Assembly: GCA_964036665.1 (NCBI GenBank)
Contig: OZ038530.1
Location: 7,392,501-7,456,500 of the forward strand
Direction: 5' to 3'
Origin: Gordius sp. MW1
Lineage: Eukaryota > Nematomorpha > Gordioida > Gordea > Gordiidae
Length of the DNA stretch: 64,000 bases
Part shown: positions 9,384-22,067 of the stretch, in pieces
Layout: every line of letters starts with the position of its first letter
Position numbering within the stretch: position 1 is the stretch's first letter
Made by a program: the position numbers and the translations under genes
The notes under the pieces: generated by a model
Databases searched by the model: none
Told to the model about the DNA's origin: nothing
The model's input: the letters and a program-made list of their open reading frames with translations, nothing else

Positions 9384-12373
9384 CAAATGATTATAATACG
9401 CAATATGCATCTCTCTTCCCAGTTTTATTTAACAGCTCTTCTATTAAATTATGAGAGGCGATTGTTAATTATAAGTTGAGGAAATCATCAATAAATTTTA
9501 ACTTGCCATTAATTAGAAGGGATATGATAAAGATAGAGACAAATATAGGCTACTTGTTAAAATTCTCAGAACATACATTCTTAATTAATTTTTATTAATT
9601 AGGTTAAAAGAGTTAATGGAAAATGACACGAACAAAGGGCAATTTCTTGCAAAAATTTATATGTTGGCTATAATTAATATCGATTTTCGTTAAATACAAT
9701 ATGAGAGGATAAACTACATGTGTAAATTGTTTAGGCTTAGGCAAAGATTAAGGAAACCCTGTTTTAATTAATTTCTAAATTTAAGAAAAAGGCATATAAA
9801 ACTTATATTAATGTGTGTAACAAATTTCAATCGACTTATTAATATCATTCAGAATCGATGATCTTACGATAAAGAAGTAAAAACTCGCCTGTTTTTCTTT
9901 GTGTGAGAAACATAACGAAGTTAACATACGCCTTAGATTTACCTTACCGTTTCCCTCATATAAATGTCTATTATAATAAAATCATAAATTCATCAACAGA
10001 TTCAAATATGAATAAAGTACCATTTTTTTATTGCTCAAGTTAATAAATTCCTAATACTGTGTCAATCATGTTGAGACATTGGGATAACCTAGCTGTTTCT
10101 ACGTTTCCTAGCTTAAGGTAATAAATGCGACGGATATGTTCTTCTATATAATAAATAAATTACATTTAAAAAATAAGACACAAATTATTCAATCGACTGG
10201 TTGAATAAATATGGTCATCCCGTGCGACAATGTATACAAACTGTTTAAATGCTTCTTCCAGACATTTACTATCATTACTTCCATGTCGTTTTATATATTT
10301 CGCGTGTCACATTTATGCTGCACTACCTTTTAGGGGGCAAAGTAGTGTTATTATTATTCCAAAAATTATGAAAGCCATTTATATATAACCAAGCAAATAA
10401 TGGGAATGGGAATGAAAAGCATAAGGTTGTGGGAGTGGAATTTATTAAAATATTATATTAACATTAAATTTCTCTTCGACACAAACAAAATAGTTATAAA
10501 CGAGCAAATTTATTAAATAAAACGGGTCTTTAATTCAAAATTATCGACCCCTTCCATTAATTAAATAATGGTGCTATGGTCGTTAACAGAAAACTTTATA
10601 TTTTTTGATATGTCTTATGAAGAAGGATAGATTTAATTGGATATTAATACTAAGGTAGTTAGAAGCGAGCATCCTTGAGGTAAAAAATATCTATCGTCCT
10701 ATTTGACCAGCTTTAATAACTCGCACGCCATAATTTAAAAATCAATATTTTATATTTTGTTACGTTTAAAAAAAACCATTAAAATTATGTATACATATAA
10801 ATTAACCCACTTCTTCGACCGCATATACTATACGGCAAACGGGTAATGAATAATACAGGTTGTCAAGTGACTTGATTGAAAAAGTTAATTAAAATGTCTG
10901 TACATTAAAGTATCCACATCTGACATCTCCAGGGGATTAACGGGGAAAATGTGGTGCAATTAGCAAAAATAATTAAAATTAAATTCCCTTTCCAAATGCA
11001 TAAAACTTCATTCATATTTACTCAATTATGCACACACCTTTACCATGAGTGTGTATTGTAAACAAATTTATTTTTAAAATTCCGCTCTATATTGATTTTG
11101 CGGCCAATATAGTTTAAATGTAATTAAAGCGGTGTTTGGCGAGATAGTCACAATAGTATAAAAGGCATTGCAAATGCATAAAATACTCGTCATTTTTTAA
11201 TCTGCTTATATAGTTATTATGAGCGTTAAAAAATGCTAAATGCATTGATCTTCAAAAATGTACAATTGTAATTTGGCAGATTTCACAGATGATTGCCCAC
11301 AATTATCGAGGCCGCTCGATAAATGATAATTAAATTACTACGTGATTAATATAATTTTTTAATAATAAACCGCTAATTTTAAGATACGTTCCTATATAAA
11401 TAGAAGTGTAGGCAACAATAAATGTGGCAATTACTTAATTGTTATTTTTTCGGATTAAACCAAGTAACTTTTTAAATTATTTATCTCACCTTCACAAAAT
11501 ATGTAATTCTCTTTATAAAAATAATAAATGAGTATACTAAATAATAAACGAGTTAAATAAAATATTCCACAAAATACTTCACTTTATAGTTTATCGTATT
11601 TGTTATAAGTATTCTAATTTATCTTGAAAAAATAGTTAAGTTAACAATGAATCTCTTGAAATGTAAGCACCGCAGATATAAGGTTAATTTAAATTTTCTA
11701 AAGAGTGCTTAACTAACATGGAAAAAATTCCTAATTTACCCAACAAAATTGCATATAAAAATTAAAAAAATCTAATACATATTATTCTGTATGCTTTAAA
11801 GTTTAAGCATTAAGACAAGTGCTTCAAAAAGATTGCGTCCAAGATTTGGTATTTTTCGTGTTTGTCAACAACGCCTAAAAGCATTCCAAAAATTTTTGCT
11901 ACCGATTTAGGATAAAATACTTATTAAAAATTAAACATTGTACGTAAGTTAAATCACATTAGCGGTATCTATCACGAAATAAAGGCCGCATATAGAAAAC
12001 TTCAGACATGGAAATGCTCAATTATACTTTTAATAACGAGATAAACAACCAATCAAATTAGGCGGTTTAATTCGTTCGCGCTATAGTCATGCTTTATGAT
12101 TATGATTCGATAAAATTTATGGGACGTGGCACTAAAGACCTTGGTCGTTGCAGTAAAGTTTTAAGTCGGCAATTCTCATATTAGCCCATGCTGGAATAAC
12201 ATTTTGACTAAAATGTTTTGATTAATTTGGGCCAAGCAAACCTAGCCAGAATGAGAGCATTGCTATTAGTTGTGAGTGGATTAAAAATTTTATATTGTAA
12301 CTCGACTTATTACAAAATGAAATAAAAACTATTGAAAAAAAGTTTTTAAGTATGAATTTTAAGCATAAAAGCA
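9384..12373. other. AT-rich intergenic or intronic DNA, no gene seen
   Basis: About 3 kb with no repeat end, RNA gene or exon I can defend. Confidence 0.4.
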
Positions 12374-12500
12374 GGGCGGAGCCAGCATTCGGATTAGAGG
12401 AGAGGGGCAATTATGATTTATAGAGGGGCAAAATCATTTTTTAAAATTTTAGCCATAGTTTTAATAAATTTTTGGATTTGGACCCCTAGCTACGCCCATG
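12374..12500. mobile_element. Short MITE copy (GCGTAGCCAG family), degraded
   Basis: The left end GGGCGGAGCCAGC and the right end CTAGCTACGCCCATG surround GATTAGAGG..GGGGCAA, the usual interior of this family. The open frame read across it on the minus strand is an artefact of the repeat. Confidence 0.7.
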
Positions 12501-13417
12501 CCTAAAAGTAATATCTCAAATCCGGACTGATAGTCATGGCAAACCAATGTGCGTGCGTAAAAATCGATTTAGTGAGAAGATTAAAAATAAATTAAGATCT
12601 TAGGTGAAATAATAATGAATGACACCTATTATTAAAAGAAACCCGTTAAAAGGTAAGCGCCTTTCACACAATACCCTTCTCTCCCTAACCAAAAAGAATC
12701 ATATTAAGGCAATGTGGGCAAAGTTTAATCAATCAATTTAGCACCTTTTTCTAATTAATTCCAATAAGAGAGATGTCTTTTCGCAATCCAACTTCATTAA
12801 TTATATATTAATTTATGTGCAATAATGAATTAAATATGTCGCGCGGGTATGCCCCCTTATTTAAGTCGGGTCGTATTATATATAAGGTCGATATGTAGAT
12901 GATGTTGGAACGGGTAAAAGACAACATAAAATACAGGTAATATCGCGACAATTATCGATTTTTATGAGTACCTACCTATAGACCACATATTTTATTGTAG
13001 GCTAAATATAAAATAGCTGCCAATGTGTTCCTAGGCAGCGAAGGTCAAGGTTTTCGTTATATTAAAAACCTTTGCTAGAATAAGGATTTAGATTAAGAGA
13101 AGGGCGGACAAGGTGGGAAAAATATTTCATTTTAATTTCGTTTAATATATAAATTTGGACTTAGTAAGGCAGCTGCCCATCTTTGCCTCGCCTAAATACA
13201 AGCATATCAACAATAAATGGCATCTTGAGCCGTTTTAAGTGAGGGATTTCCATCAAGGCTATTTATGCATGTCAACTTATGGATTTCAAAATTTTTTGAA
13301 GATTATACAAATAAGAACTATTTTCTTTTATTACTTGTTAATACTAGGCCTGTTTTATTATTCTTTTAATCTTAATGATTTTCATAAAAACTTATATTAT
13401 AGTAATAATAAGTGGTT
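12501..13417. other. AT-rich DNA, no gene seen
   Basis: No recognisable feature. The 60-residue open frame at 13239-13421 has no domain and random composition. Confidence 0.4.
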
Positions 13418-13567
13418 GTAACCAGGGGGGGTGCCCCCATCCCTAAATGACAAAAAAAATTAAATGCAAAAACCCTTAAAAACTAAAAATATTTATGTTA
13501 TGCCCCCCCCCTAATTGAACTTTTAAATGTTTCCGCCCCCCTAATCCAAAACCTGGCTACTCCCATG
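13418..13567. mobile_element. Short MITE copy (GCGTAGCCAG family)
   Basis: A degenerate left end with a G-run (GTAACCAGGGGGGG) is followed by the family interior with C-runs (from 13500) and the right end CCTGGCTACTCCCATG. Confidence 0.75.
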
Positions 13568-14424
13568 AGTATGGTAAAATTTCAATTTTATATGAAACAC
13601 AGGAGCTCATTCTTAAAATATTTAATTAATTATGACATTTGACACTGGATAAAATAATATTGATTCAATTTATATTATATTTTTTAAATGTCAAAGATAC
13701 TTACCACAAAGTGATAATACAGAACTACTATCTTCATGAATGTATTTTTTAGTTACAGCTTCTTCCATCAAGAGCTTTACCTAATACAGTTTAAGTATGT
13801 GATAACAAAATTTACTTGTCTTTTAACCAAACTAATGAGCCTTTCTTTCTCATCTATTTAAAAAATAAAACAATTTTATATAATTTTAATTATAATATTT
13901 TCAATAATATCTACAAAAATTTGTGTATCAATTAAAATATACAATTTTATATTCATTTAATACCTTCAAAACTCATGTCTTCAATATTTTGAAAATTATA
14001 GCATATGTTTAAATTTAAACATTCAAATTAGGTTCGCAAAATAGCTTTCCACGAGGTAAAATCTCAATCAGGTGATCTATAATTGCATTTTATTAGATGG
14101 ATGTAAGCTGGATTTTAAGAAAATATTATAATAATTTATAATAATACAATAGGACAATGATTTTATATATAATGGATATTATTGTATTATAAAAGTAATC
14201 ATTTAGTTGTAAACTTTATTTCTTATATGTATAATTAAATATCAATATATTTATTTATTATTCTAAACAATTTTAAGCTTAAATTTAGTTTATTACAACC
14301 TTTAAATTTATTTTTTAGCTAATTACAAAGCAATTATTTATACTGCAACTCATATTAAGAAACAAGTTGGGCATTAAAGTGACACTGATTCAAACAGAAC
14401 AAATAGACATTTCCGCCCTAGAGA
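13568..14424. other. AT-rich DNA, no gene seen
   Basis: Very AT-rich. Nothing recognisable. Confidence 0.4.
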
Positions 14425-14577
14425 AGGCCAGGTATAATAAAAGTAAAGCCCGGGAGTTAAGGATGTCAAGGTTCTCTACAATGGATCATCAAATCTTAAA
14501 AATGGATTGGTACTGTGCTTAGCGATTGAAAGGGTAGACTAAAATATGACTCAGGTTTGCATATTATGGATGATGAA
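14425..14577 (+). pseudogene. Old LINE endonuclease fragment, 5' part
   Basis: GCCCGGGAGTTAAGG and the following GGATCATCAAATCTTAAAAA align at nucleotide level with the endonuclease region of the LINE at 57116-58341 (near 57468-57530). The alignment continues beyond the LTR retrotransposon at about 18770-18960, so the LTR element inserted into this older LINE. Too decayed to give a reading frame. Confidence 0.65.
14573..14577 (+). repeat. 5-bp target-site duplication of LTR element (left)
   Basis: ATGAA directly precedes the left LTR and is repeated at 18765-18769 directly after the right LTR. Confidence 0.85.
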
Positions 14578-14749
14578 TGTAATGTATGCAAAGACTATCT
14601 TGACCTTGAGCGTTCGAATTGAAATGTAATGTTAATTGATTGTTAATTGGTTGTAAATTGAATGTCTATTTAAACGTGTTATTGTAATTACCATCAGTCA
14701 CCTTTTTTTCTGTTTCTTATATGTTACCTAATAAACCGGATATTCTATA
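14578..14749 (+). repeat. 5' LTR of Ty3/Gypsy retrotransposon
   Basis: This 172-bp direct repeat is nearly identical to 18593-18764. I see two differences: an A/C in the GATTGTT[A/C]ATTGG segment and a T/G in the CACCTTTT[T/G]TTCTG segment. It begins TGTAATG and ends CTATA rather than the usual CA. It contains an AATAAA polyadenylation motif near its end. Confidence 0.9.
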
Positions 14750-14750
14750 A

Positions 14751-14764
14751 TGGCGACGAGACCT
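14751..14764 (+). other. Candidate primer-binding site
   Basis: TGGCGACGAGACCT lies one base after the left LTR, where reverse transcription is primed by a tRNA 3' end. I cannot identify the tRNA from memory. Confidence 0.5.
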
Positions 14765-14854
14765 TAGAACCCTTGGACCATAAACTCAACCTCGTTTAGA
14801 AGACGCTCCCTACCTCGCTCAACTTAAAGAATTTATTATCCATATTATTTTCAG

Positions 14855-17800
14855 ATGGCCATCAAACCGGAGACAAATTTTTCTTGCGATTACTCAAAGG
14901 AATTGAAGGATTCAATTCTGTATGATCCAAGTATTTCTATTGATGACTATTTATTTAATATCGAGCTCTTATTCAAGTTGAGAGACATCACGGGAAAAAG
15001 GCGAAAAACATTGTTACTCACTTACGTAGGCCTTAACACTTTAACAAAATTAAGGGACTTTTTATATCCAAAATTAGTAGACAAGACTAATTACGATAAA
15101 ATATTTAATGCCCTTAGGAGTATATTCGCCAATATGTTTTCTATTTATCATCATAGAGAACAATTTTATAAGGCAATTAGAAATAACGAAAGTATTATTG
15201 AATTTAGTATTCGTTTGAAATTTCTTTTGGAAAACTGTAAATTTGAAAATAATCTAGACGAGGTATTAAAGGATATATTTGTCCTAGGATGTAACTTACC
15301 AAGGCTTAACATTGAGTTAAGAGCTAAGTATCCGAGTGGAAGTTCCGAAGAAACAGTTAATCTAGCATTGGCGTTAGATTCGGTAGAACACGAAACATCG
15401 GGGGCTGTTGAAGTAAACAAGGTTAAGCAGTCGTTTAATAACTTCAACAATAGAGATGTACATTTTCCTAAATTTAGCACACTTAGGAAAAAGCCACCCC
15501 CTAAATGTTATCGGTGTGGGAAACCAAACCATTTAGCAAAAAATTGTAGAACGGTGATGAATACGTTATCAGCCATCAACCACGACTTCGATCAGCACAC
15601 CAAAGCTCACATCAACGTACGAATTAACGATGTGCCCTATGAAATGATCTTCGATACGGGTGCGGCATGTAGCGTCATTGATGAAATAACGTGGTCTCGA
15701 ATCGGCAAGCCTAAACTTTACCAAGCTCCGAAGATATACGGCTATGGTAGAACGGCTATTTCAACACTTGGTAAAACCAAAGTGAAGGTGGACGTTGGTG
15801 GTGTGACAAAGTATTTAGATATTTATGTAATCAAAGGTAAAGGTTCAGCAATATTCGGTATGCCATTTATCTCAAAATTTAACTTAACTTTACCAAAGTT
15901 GGTTTGCCTAAATTCTATTATTGAAATACCTTCAAATGTACATGCAATTATAAAACAATTTCCCCACGTCTTTTGCGAAAAAGTAGGAAAAGTAAAAGAT
16001 TTCAAAGTGACGCTCGAAATCAATGATAACGCGATGCCAAAAATGTTTGCAGCAAGAAGAGTACCGTTTCCACTACGACAAGCTGTAGAAGATGAACTAC
16101 AACGGCTACTTAACGAAGACGTCATTGAAAAAATTAATCCTACTTTAACGCCGATTAAATGGGCTACGCCAACGGTAAATGTTAAGAAGAAAACAGGGCA
16201 GGTGCGTATATGTGGTGATTTTCGTTTAACCATAAATCAACACTTGGCTAAAGATCAGGATATTTTACCGACTTTTAGTGACGTGGCCGAAAAAATAGCC
16301 GGAGGTAAAATTTTTTCTATCATTGATCTCAGGGATGCCTTTTTACAGCTTGAACTTGATGAAAAATCAAGGAAATATTTAAACATATCAACGCATCTAG
16401 GATATTTTCGTTATAAGAGATTACCGTTTGGGCTTACAACAGCGCCGATTATCTTTTATAGGTTTATGAGACAATTGGTTAATAACATACCCGGGGTGAG
16501 CGTCTTTATGGACGATGTTATAATTAGCGGTAAAAACGAAAAGGATCACTTATACAAATTAGTAACAGTATTAAATCTCTTTCAAACTGTTGGTTTAACA
16601 ACATCTCAAACAAAAATGCAACTATTTAAAAAGTCTGTCAAATACTTAGGACATATTATTAATAGTGAAGGTATAACAGCGAGTGAGGATAAGGTTCTAA
16701 AGATTAAAAGTTTTAAAACACCAGAAAACAAAAAGGAACTTCGTTCTTTCCTTGGGTTGGTAAACTAATTAGAAACTTTTATCCCCAAACTTCAGATAAA
16801 TTGCGCTCCTTTATACAAATTAATTTCCATAAATACAAAATGGGTATGGGGCGACTTAGAAAAATTAACTTTTGAAAAAGTTAAAACTATAATTTCTAAC
16901 AGAAAAACTATAGTGCCATATCAAAAAGAATTGCCTATCATAATTATCGACGCGTCAGATTTAGGTCTAGGAGCAGTTATAGGGCATAAGTTTTCCTCAG
17001 GCCAAGAAAAACCTATTGTCTACGCCTCTCGTTCCCTAAATCCCGCTGAGAAAAATTACTCTGTCATCGACAGAGAGGCATCGGCAGCAATTTATGCGAT
17101 AAACAAATTCCATCAGTATATTTATGGTCGTAAATTCACAATTCAGACAGATCACCACCCTCTTATAAATATTTTTGGGACAACCCGGGATCTTAGTAAA
17201 ATAACCAATAATAGGTTACTAAGATGGGCAATTAAATTACTTCAATATGATTATGATATAAAATACATCCCAGGGAAATCTAATCAATGTGCTGATGCAC
17301 TTTCTCGGTTATGCCCGAAGGATTCACCTCATAATTTAAACATAGATAATGGTATACGAAGAATTAAATTACAATTAATCGATGACTTGACTTTGAATAC
17401 AAAAAATATTGTGGAGGAAACAATAAAAGATAATGTACTAAAAGAAGTTATAGAGCAATTTAAAAATAGATGGCAAGGCTCTTCAAGTAACGATAACGTA
17501 CGAAAATACCTGCAATTAAGAAATTACATTTCTTTCGAAAATAATCTTTTATTTTATAAAGATCGACTTATAATTCCGGAAAAATTAAGGCCAAATATTC
17601 TTAAAATTTTACATGATGGTCATCCGGGAATCGTGGCTATGAAGTCATTAGGGAGATACTATGTGTACTGGAATAATATTGACGTAGACATAGAAAAATA
17701 CGTTAATACTTGTAAATATTGCCAAGAAGAACGACCAAACATTAAAGAGGTACCCCTATACGCTTGGAACGTTCCTAACAAGCCTTGGGAACGGGTTCAC

Positions 17801-18580
17801 ATAGATCTAGCGGGACCCATTAATAAGAAGTATTGGTTAGTTTGCATTGATGCTTTTACAAAATGGCCCGAAGTAATGGTGCTGGGCGAGATAAACTCAA
17901 CAAAAATTATCCAAAATTTAAGGACAATATTTGCGCGTTTTGGGTTACCTAGATATATTGTCAGTGACAATGGTCCGCAATTTAAATCTACGGAATTTAA
18001 AATTTTTTGTAAAAACAATGGCATAGTTTAATTTACGGGACCGCCCTACCACCCCAAAACTAATGGTTTAGCCGAGAGATATATTAGAACTATAAAAAGT
18101 AAGTTCTATGCGAATAAAAAGTCGGGGGTTAATGACTCGTTAAACTTACTACAAGTATTAATGAGCATGCGTAGTAGTCAAAACGTGACTACAGGTATTA
18201 GCCCGGCTGAGGCGATGTTCAATCGCAGGATTCGTACGACGCTAGACCAGCTCAGAAGAACGACTCGCGACAAGGTTCAAGAATCGATCTGGAAACAAAA
18301 GTACTATAAAAACCGATGGACACAAGAAAGATTCTTCGAACCCAAGCAGCAGGTGTGGGTGCATAATGACACAAGTCCGGGATGGAGGGAAGGACTTGTA
18401 GAAGCACGAACAAGTTCGACTAAGTATGACGTTAATATAGACGGAAATACAAGAAGGAAACACGGAGATCAGTTACGGGAAAGTACAACGATTGACCAAG
18501 GTGCGGTGTCCGAGCGAAACATTCTAGAACACAAAAGGGTATCCAAACCACCTGATCGATACGATGTAGGGCAACTTTAA
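14855..18580 (+). pseudogene. Gag-Pol polyprotein of Gypsy element, broken
   Basis: The first open part (14855-16768, 637 residues) contains a Gag core, a CX2CX4HX4C zinc knuckle at residues 218-231, the aspartic protease motif DTG at 267-269, and RT with the catalytic FMDD box (Asp 553/554). The frame breaks near 16767 (about one base missing) and again near 16806-16810. RNase H and integrase then run on to 18031, where an in-frame TAA (18029-18031) interrupts before the final part ending at 18580. RNase H has IDASD near 16946. Integrase has an HHCC zinc finger at about 17612-17725 and DDE residues encoded at 17804, 17966 and 18074. Three lesions make this copy non-autonomous. Best-supported class: Ty3/Gypsy. 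Confidence 0.92.
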
Positions 18581-18592
18581 AAGGGGGAGTAA

Positions 18593-18764
18593 TGTAATGT
18601 ATGCAAAGACTATCTTGACCTTGAGCGTTCGAATTGAAATGTAATGTTAATTGATTGTTCATTGGTTGTAAATTGAATGTCTATTTAAACGTGTTATTGT
18701 AATTACCATCAGTCACCTTTTGTTCTGTTTCTTATATGTTACCTAATAAACCGGATATTCTATA
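18593..18764 (+). repeat. 3' LTR of Ty3/Gypsy retrotransposon
   Basis: 172 bp, nearly identical to 14578-14749, preceded by the purine tract and followed by the ATGAA duplication at 18765-18769. Confidence 0.9.
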
Positions 18765-18769
18765 ATGAA

Positions 18770-18960
18770 TGTGGTATATGTGCATATGGTTCCCAAATTT
18801 GGCGCTGGAAATTAAAAAAGATTTAAGTCATTTGGAAAAGAAGTTACAATTTATATGACAGCTGAGCTTATTATTAAGCATATTCAACGGCTTAGTCAGA
18901 AAATAAAGGCAAGGTTATGAACAAATCATAGAGTTAGAGGGTATGTGCTTAGATTAAAGA
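18770..18960 (+). pseudogene. Old LINE endonuclease fragment, 3' part
   Basis: It continues the alignment interrupted at 14577. TATGTGCATATGGTTCCCAA corresponds to the TGTGCGCGTATGCTCCCCAA segment of the LINE at 57116-58341, and a TTCAACG..GGTTATGAACAAATCATAG..GAGGGTATG stretch follows the same order. Heavily decayed. Confidence 0.6.
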
Positions 18961-19301
18961 TAAAATATATTTACAAGTGACTTAAAGATATTATACAAAA
19001 ATAGACAACCTTTTTGCAAGGAGATTATCCTACCGTGTCTTTTCGGTAAAAATAATTTGTCAAGCTGACTATTCCTCATATAATAAAAGTTTGTAGGATT
19101 AAGGGTTTGAAGTTAATAACAGTTAAGCATTTTCCTTTTCGTGTTTTGAACTATACTAGCCAGACGTGGAACATTACAAGAAAGTCTTTACACTATTGCG
19201 CAGGCAGAATATAAACCAGGAAATGAGATGCAAGAATTTAGGTAGCTGCTATACAGGTTTGAAGAATGACTAAAGGTGACAAGCTCGGAATAGGCGTAAT
19301 C
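18961..19301. other. AT-rich DNA, no gene seen
   Basis: No recognisable feature. AATAGGCGTAATC near 19290 may be the diverged target duplication of the adjacent LINE (compare AATAGGTAATC near 24097). Confidence 0.4.
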
Positions 19302-21401
19302 TTCTCTTCTTTATCAGTTATCTGGTCCCACAGTCGTGGGGCCGGTTTTGATTAGTTTGTTCCATACCGGGTGAGTGCCTTATCTTGACTCATCTCTTTT
19401 GTTTTTAATACTTTATCGATTTGCCCTTTCCACGTGACACGGGGTCGTCCTCTTTCTCTCTTGCCCGGTACCTCCATGCCCAGTACTTTTTGATTTACGT
19501 CATTCGTGTCCCTTCTTAGTATATGCCCATAATACCTTAGCCGATTTTCGTTAATCATGTCCGCCATAGGTTGAATACCCATTTTTGTCATGAGCAGGTC
19601 ATTCGTCATATGGTCGAGCTTAGTATGCCCCAAGCTCCATCGTATCATTCTCAACTCTGTGCCTTGTAATAGCTTTCCTTCCGTAGTGTTTAATGCCCAT
19701 GTTTCACTTCCAAAGAGTAACACCGGTCTTACGATGGATTTGTAAGCTTTGCTATACAACCATATTGTCATTTTCTTGTCGCACATTACACCGGATATAT
19801 TTCGCCATTTAAGCCATCCTTTTTGAATCCGGTGACTTCCGTTGCGCAACCTCCCTCTTGATATAGCTTTAAGCCGAGGTATGTAAACCTGTCTACTTTT
19901 GGGTACATTAGATGGTCATCCAGCGATGGGCTGCCTGTACCGTTCATATCCATGTAGACCGTTGTTTGATCGTTGACCCTTAAACCATATCCAGCTAAGC
20001 GCTTTAACCGCTTTTCGGCTTCTTCGAATACTTTCTCCCTTGTTTCCTCGCATAGTACTATATCATAGGCTAAACACCATGGCGATGGCTTTTGAATGTC
20101 CCTCGTTATCGTGTCTAAAATTACATTAAATAAAAAGGGACTTAGAGCAGATACTTGATGTAATCCAATTTTAACCCGAAAAGGTTTAGAGTCTCCAACT
20201 GTCGTCCTAATGCAAGAGTTTGAGGCTTTAGAAATATTTTTCATAAGCCGTATCCGTATATAACCGTTAGGGATAATTTGCTTTCGCAGGCACCATCATA
20301 TAAAATCGCGTGGGACCCTGTATAAAGACCACATGTCGGTCTTTCCTCTTTTCACCATACTTATCCATCAATTGTCTTAGTGCGAAGATTGGGTAGATTG
20401 TGGATTTGCCGGTCACAAATCCGAATTGGTTAGCCGAAATTTCCACCTCGTTTTTCAGCCTTTTTATTAAGATTTTTTCCACAAGCTTCAATGAGTGGCA
20501 AGTTAGATTGATACCTCTGTAATTGCCACAGTCTTGATGGTCTCCTTTGCCTTTAAATAAATGTATAATCGTGCTTGATCTCCATTGATTAGGAATTCGC
20601 TCTTCTACCAATATCTTATTAAGAAGGTTCATCATGGTGGTGACTCCTTCTTCGCAACATCCGAGCAATGCTTCCATAGGTATTCCATTTGGGCCATTTG
20701 CTTTTCCTGTTTGCATCTTGTTCATTTGTGTCCTAACTTCATCCTCCTGAAAAAGTTCGACCATACTTATATTTGGCTCAATTTTGGGAGGGGAATCCAT
20801 GTCATTTGCAATATTAATAAGGTTCTTAAAACATCCTTTCCACCTTTATATCACTTCCTTAGGCTTGAATAAGGTTTGACCCTTCTCGTTTTGGACCATT
20901 TTAAGAACTCCGACATCGCAAAATTTCTTCTCCCTTACCCTGGCCAATTTGTAAATAAGCCTATCGCCCCCTTTATGACCCAGTTTGTTTGCCATCTCGG
21001 TGTAGGCGGCATTCTTCGCTATTGCAACGGCCTTTTTTGCGGCCCTCTTTGCGTCCATATACTCTTGATAATCCTCCGACTTCTTTGATTTATGCCACCG
21101 TCTAGATAGATTTAACTTTCTTTCGATGAAACCCCTAACCAATTGATCCCACCATTGTTAGTTCCCTATTCATAGCTTTGCCTCCTTTGATCTGTCCTAG
21201 AACACGAATCGCTGTTTCCTTTATGTTCTTAGATAGCGTCTCCCAATCGTCGTCTACGACTCTTTGCAACTTCCTTGCACCCAAGAGTGAGGAGGCTTTT
21301 TGGTTGTATTTTTCGTTTGGCGACGTATCCTTTAGCCTTTCATATCGAATTCAAGGTTCATAGATCTTTCTTCTTTCGGGAAACACTCTTCTGTCAAGAT
21401 T
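19302..21401 (-). pseudogene. RTE-like LINE copy A, RT part
   Basis: Reverse-transcriptase half of a non-LTR element, read on the minus strand from 21401 down. Recognisable blocks are [15 protein letters not shown] and [14 protein letters not shown] (20267-20800), GNYRG-type finger motifs, and the C-terminal [14 protein letters not shown] and [24 protein letters not shown] (19352-19849). Several frameshifts separate the blocks. The catalytic box reads LAYDIVL (near 20065) where ADD is expected. The 3' end is a GAA-rich tail as in copy B. It is interrupted at 21401/23396 by the Gypsy relic and resumes with the endonuclease part. Confidence 0.85.
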
Positions 21402-22065
21402 TGAATTTGCTTGAGCACTGTAACAGGTTGATATCACTTGATGGATATAATTCTTTATTTAATTCATTTGAGTACATTAAATTTATAGCATCAATTTCAT
21501 AAGTTATGACTTCTTTCTTGGCCAACTCCATGGCTTCAGCTATCTTGTATATCTCTTCAAATGTTATTGTATTTCCATTGGAATCTGTAGCCTCAGGCCA
21601 TCGTGTTCTTACTTCAATTTCTAAAGTTTTGTTTTGGAACCCATGTAACATCTGGTCCCTGAGATGTTCATCTAGATTTGTAGCAAAATTACATTCTTCT
21701 GCTATTGTCTTAAGTCTAATTGCATAGTCCTTTATTGCTTCTCCATCCTGTCTAATGCATCTTATAAAATTTAACCTGTTTTGGAATATGGTTCTTTTAA
21801 TTTAAAAAACTTTCTTGATTGCAGCAATTAATTCCTTCTAGGTGAGGATGGCAATATCCTTAGGATATAAATAAGATCTAATCTTTTCAACATTGCCTTG
21901 GCCCATATATGCCAGAATCAATGTGGTTACTTTTTTATTTAGATCCGTAATGTTCCTAGATTTGAATATATTATCTAATGTGAACAAATATGATTCTATC
22001 TTATCTGCAGGGTTGTAGCTAGGAATAGATTTCATGTTCTTCTTAGATCCTGTCGGTCGCCCCAA
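21394..22065 (-). pseudogene. Gag fragment of a second Gypsy element
   Basis: Two minus-strand open pieces (21838-22065, then 21394-21651) resemble the Gag N-terminus of the element at 14855. Both have a YNP/YDPS..I..YLF start, a ..NIT/DIT..K.. segment and a RSYLYPK/RDFLYPK block in the same order. The second piece includes LHGFQNKTLEIEVRTRWPEA. The frame is broken between the pieces, and everything downstream of Gag is missing because the sequence stops at the LINE junction near 21401. Confidence 0.8.
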
Positions 22066-22067
22066 TG

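Larger units (their letters stand above)
14578..18764 (+). mobile_element. Ty3/Gypsy LTR retrotransposon, complete but disabled
   Basis: A 4187-bp element has 172-bp LTRs, a 5-bp ATGAA duplication, a candidate primer-binding site after the left LTR and a purine tract (AAAAGGGGGAG, 18579-18589) before the right LTR. One Gag-Pol frame carries zinc knuckle, protease, RT, RNase H and integrase in the Ty3/Gypsy order. No envelope gene is present. The two LTR differences in 172 bp imply recent insertion, yet the coding region already has about three inactivating lesions, so this copy was probably mobilised in trans or decayed quickly. Confidence 0.9.
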
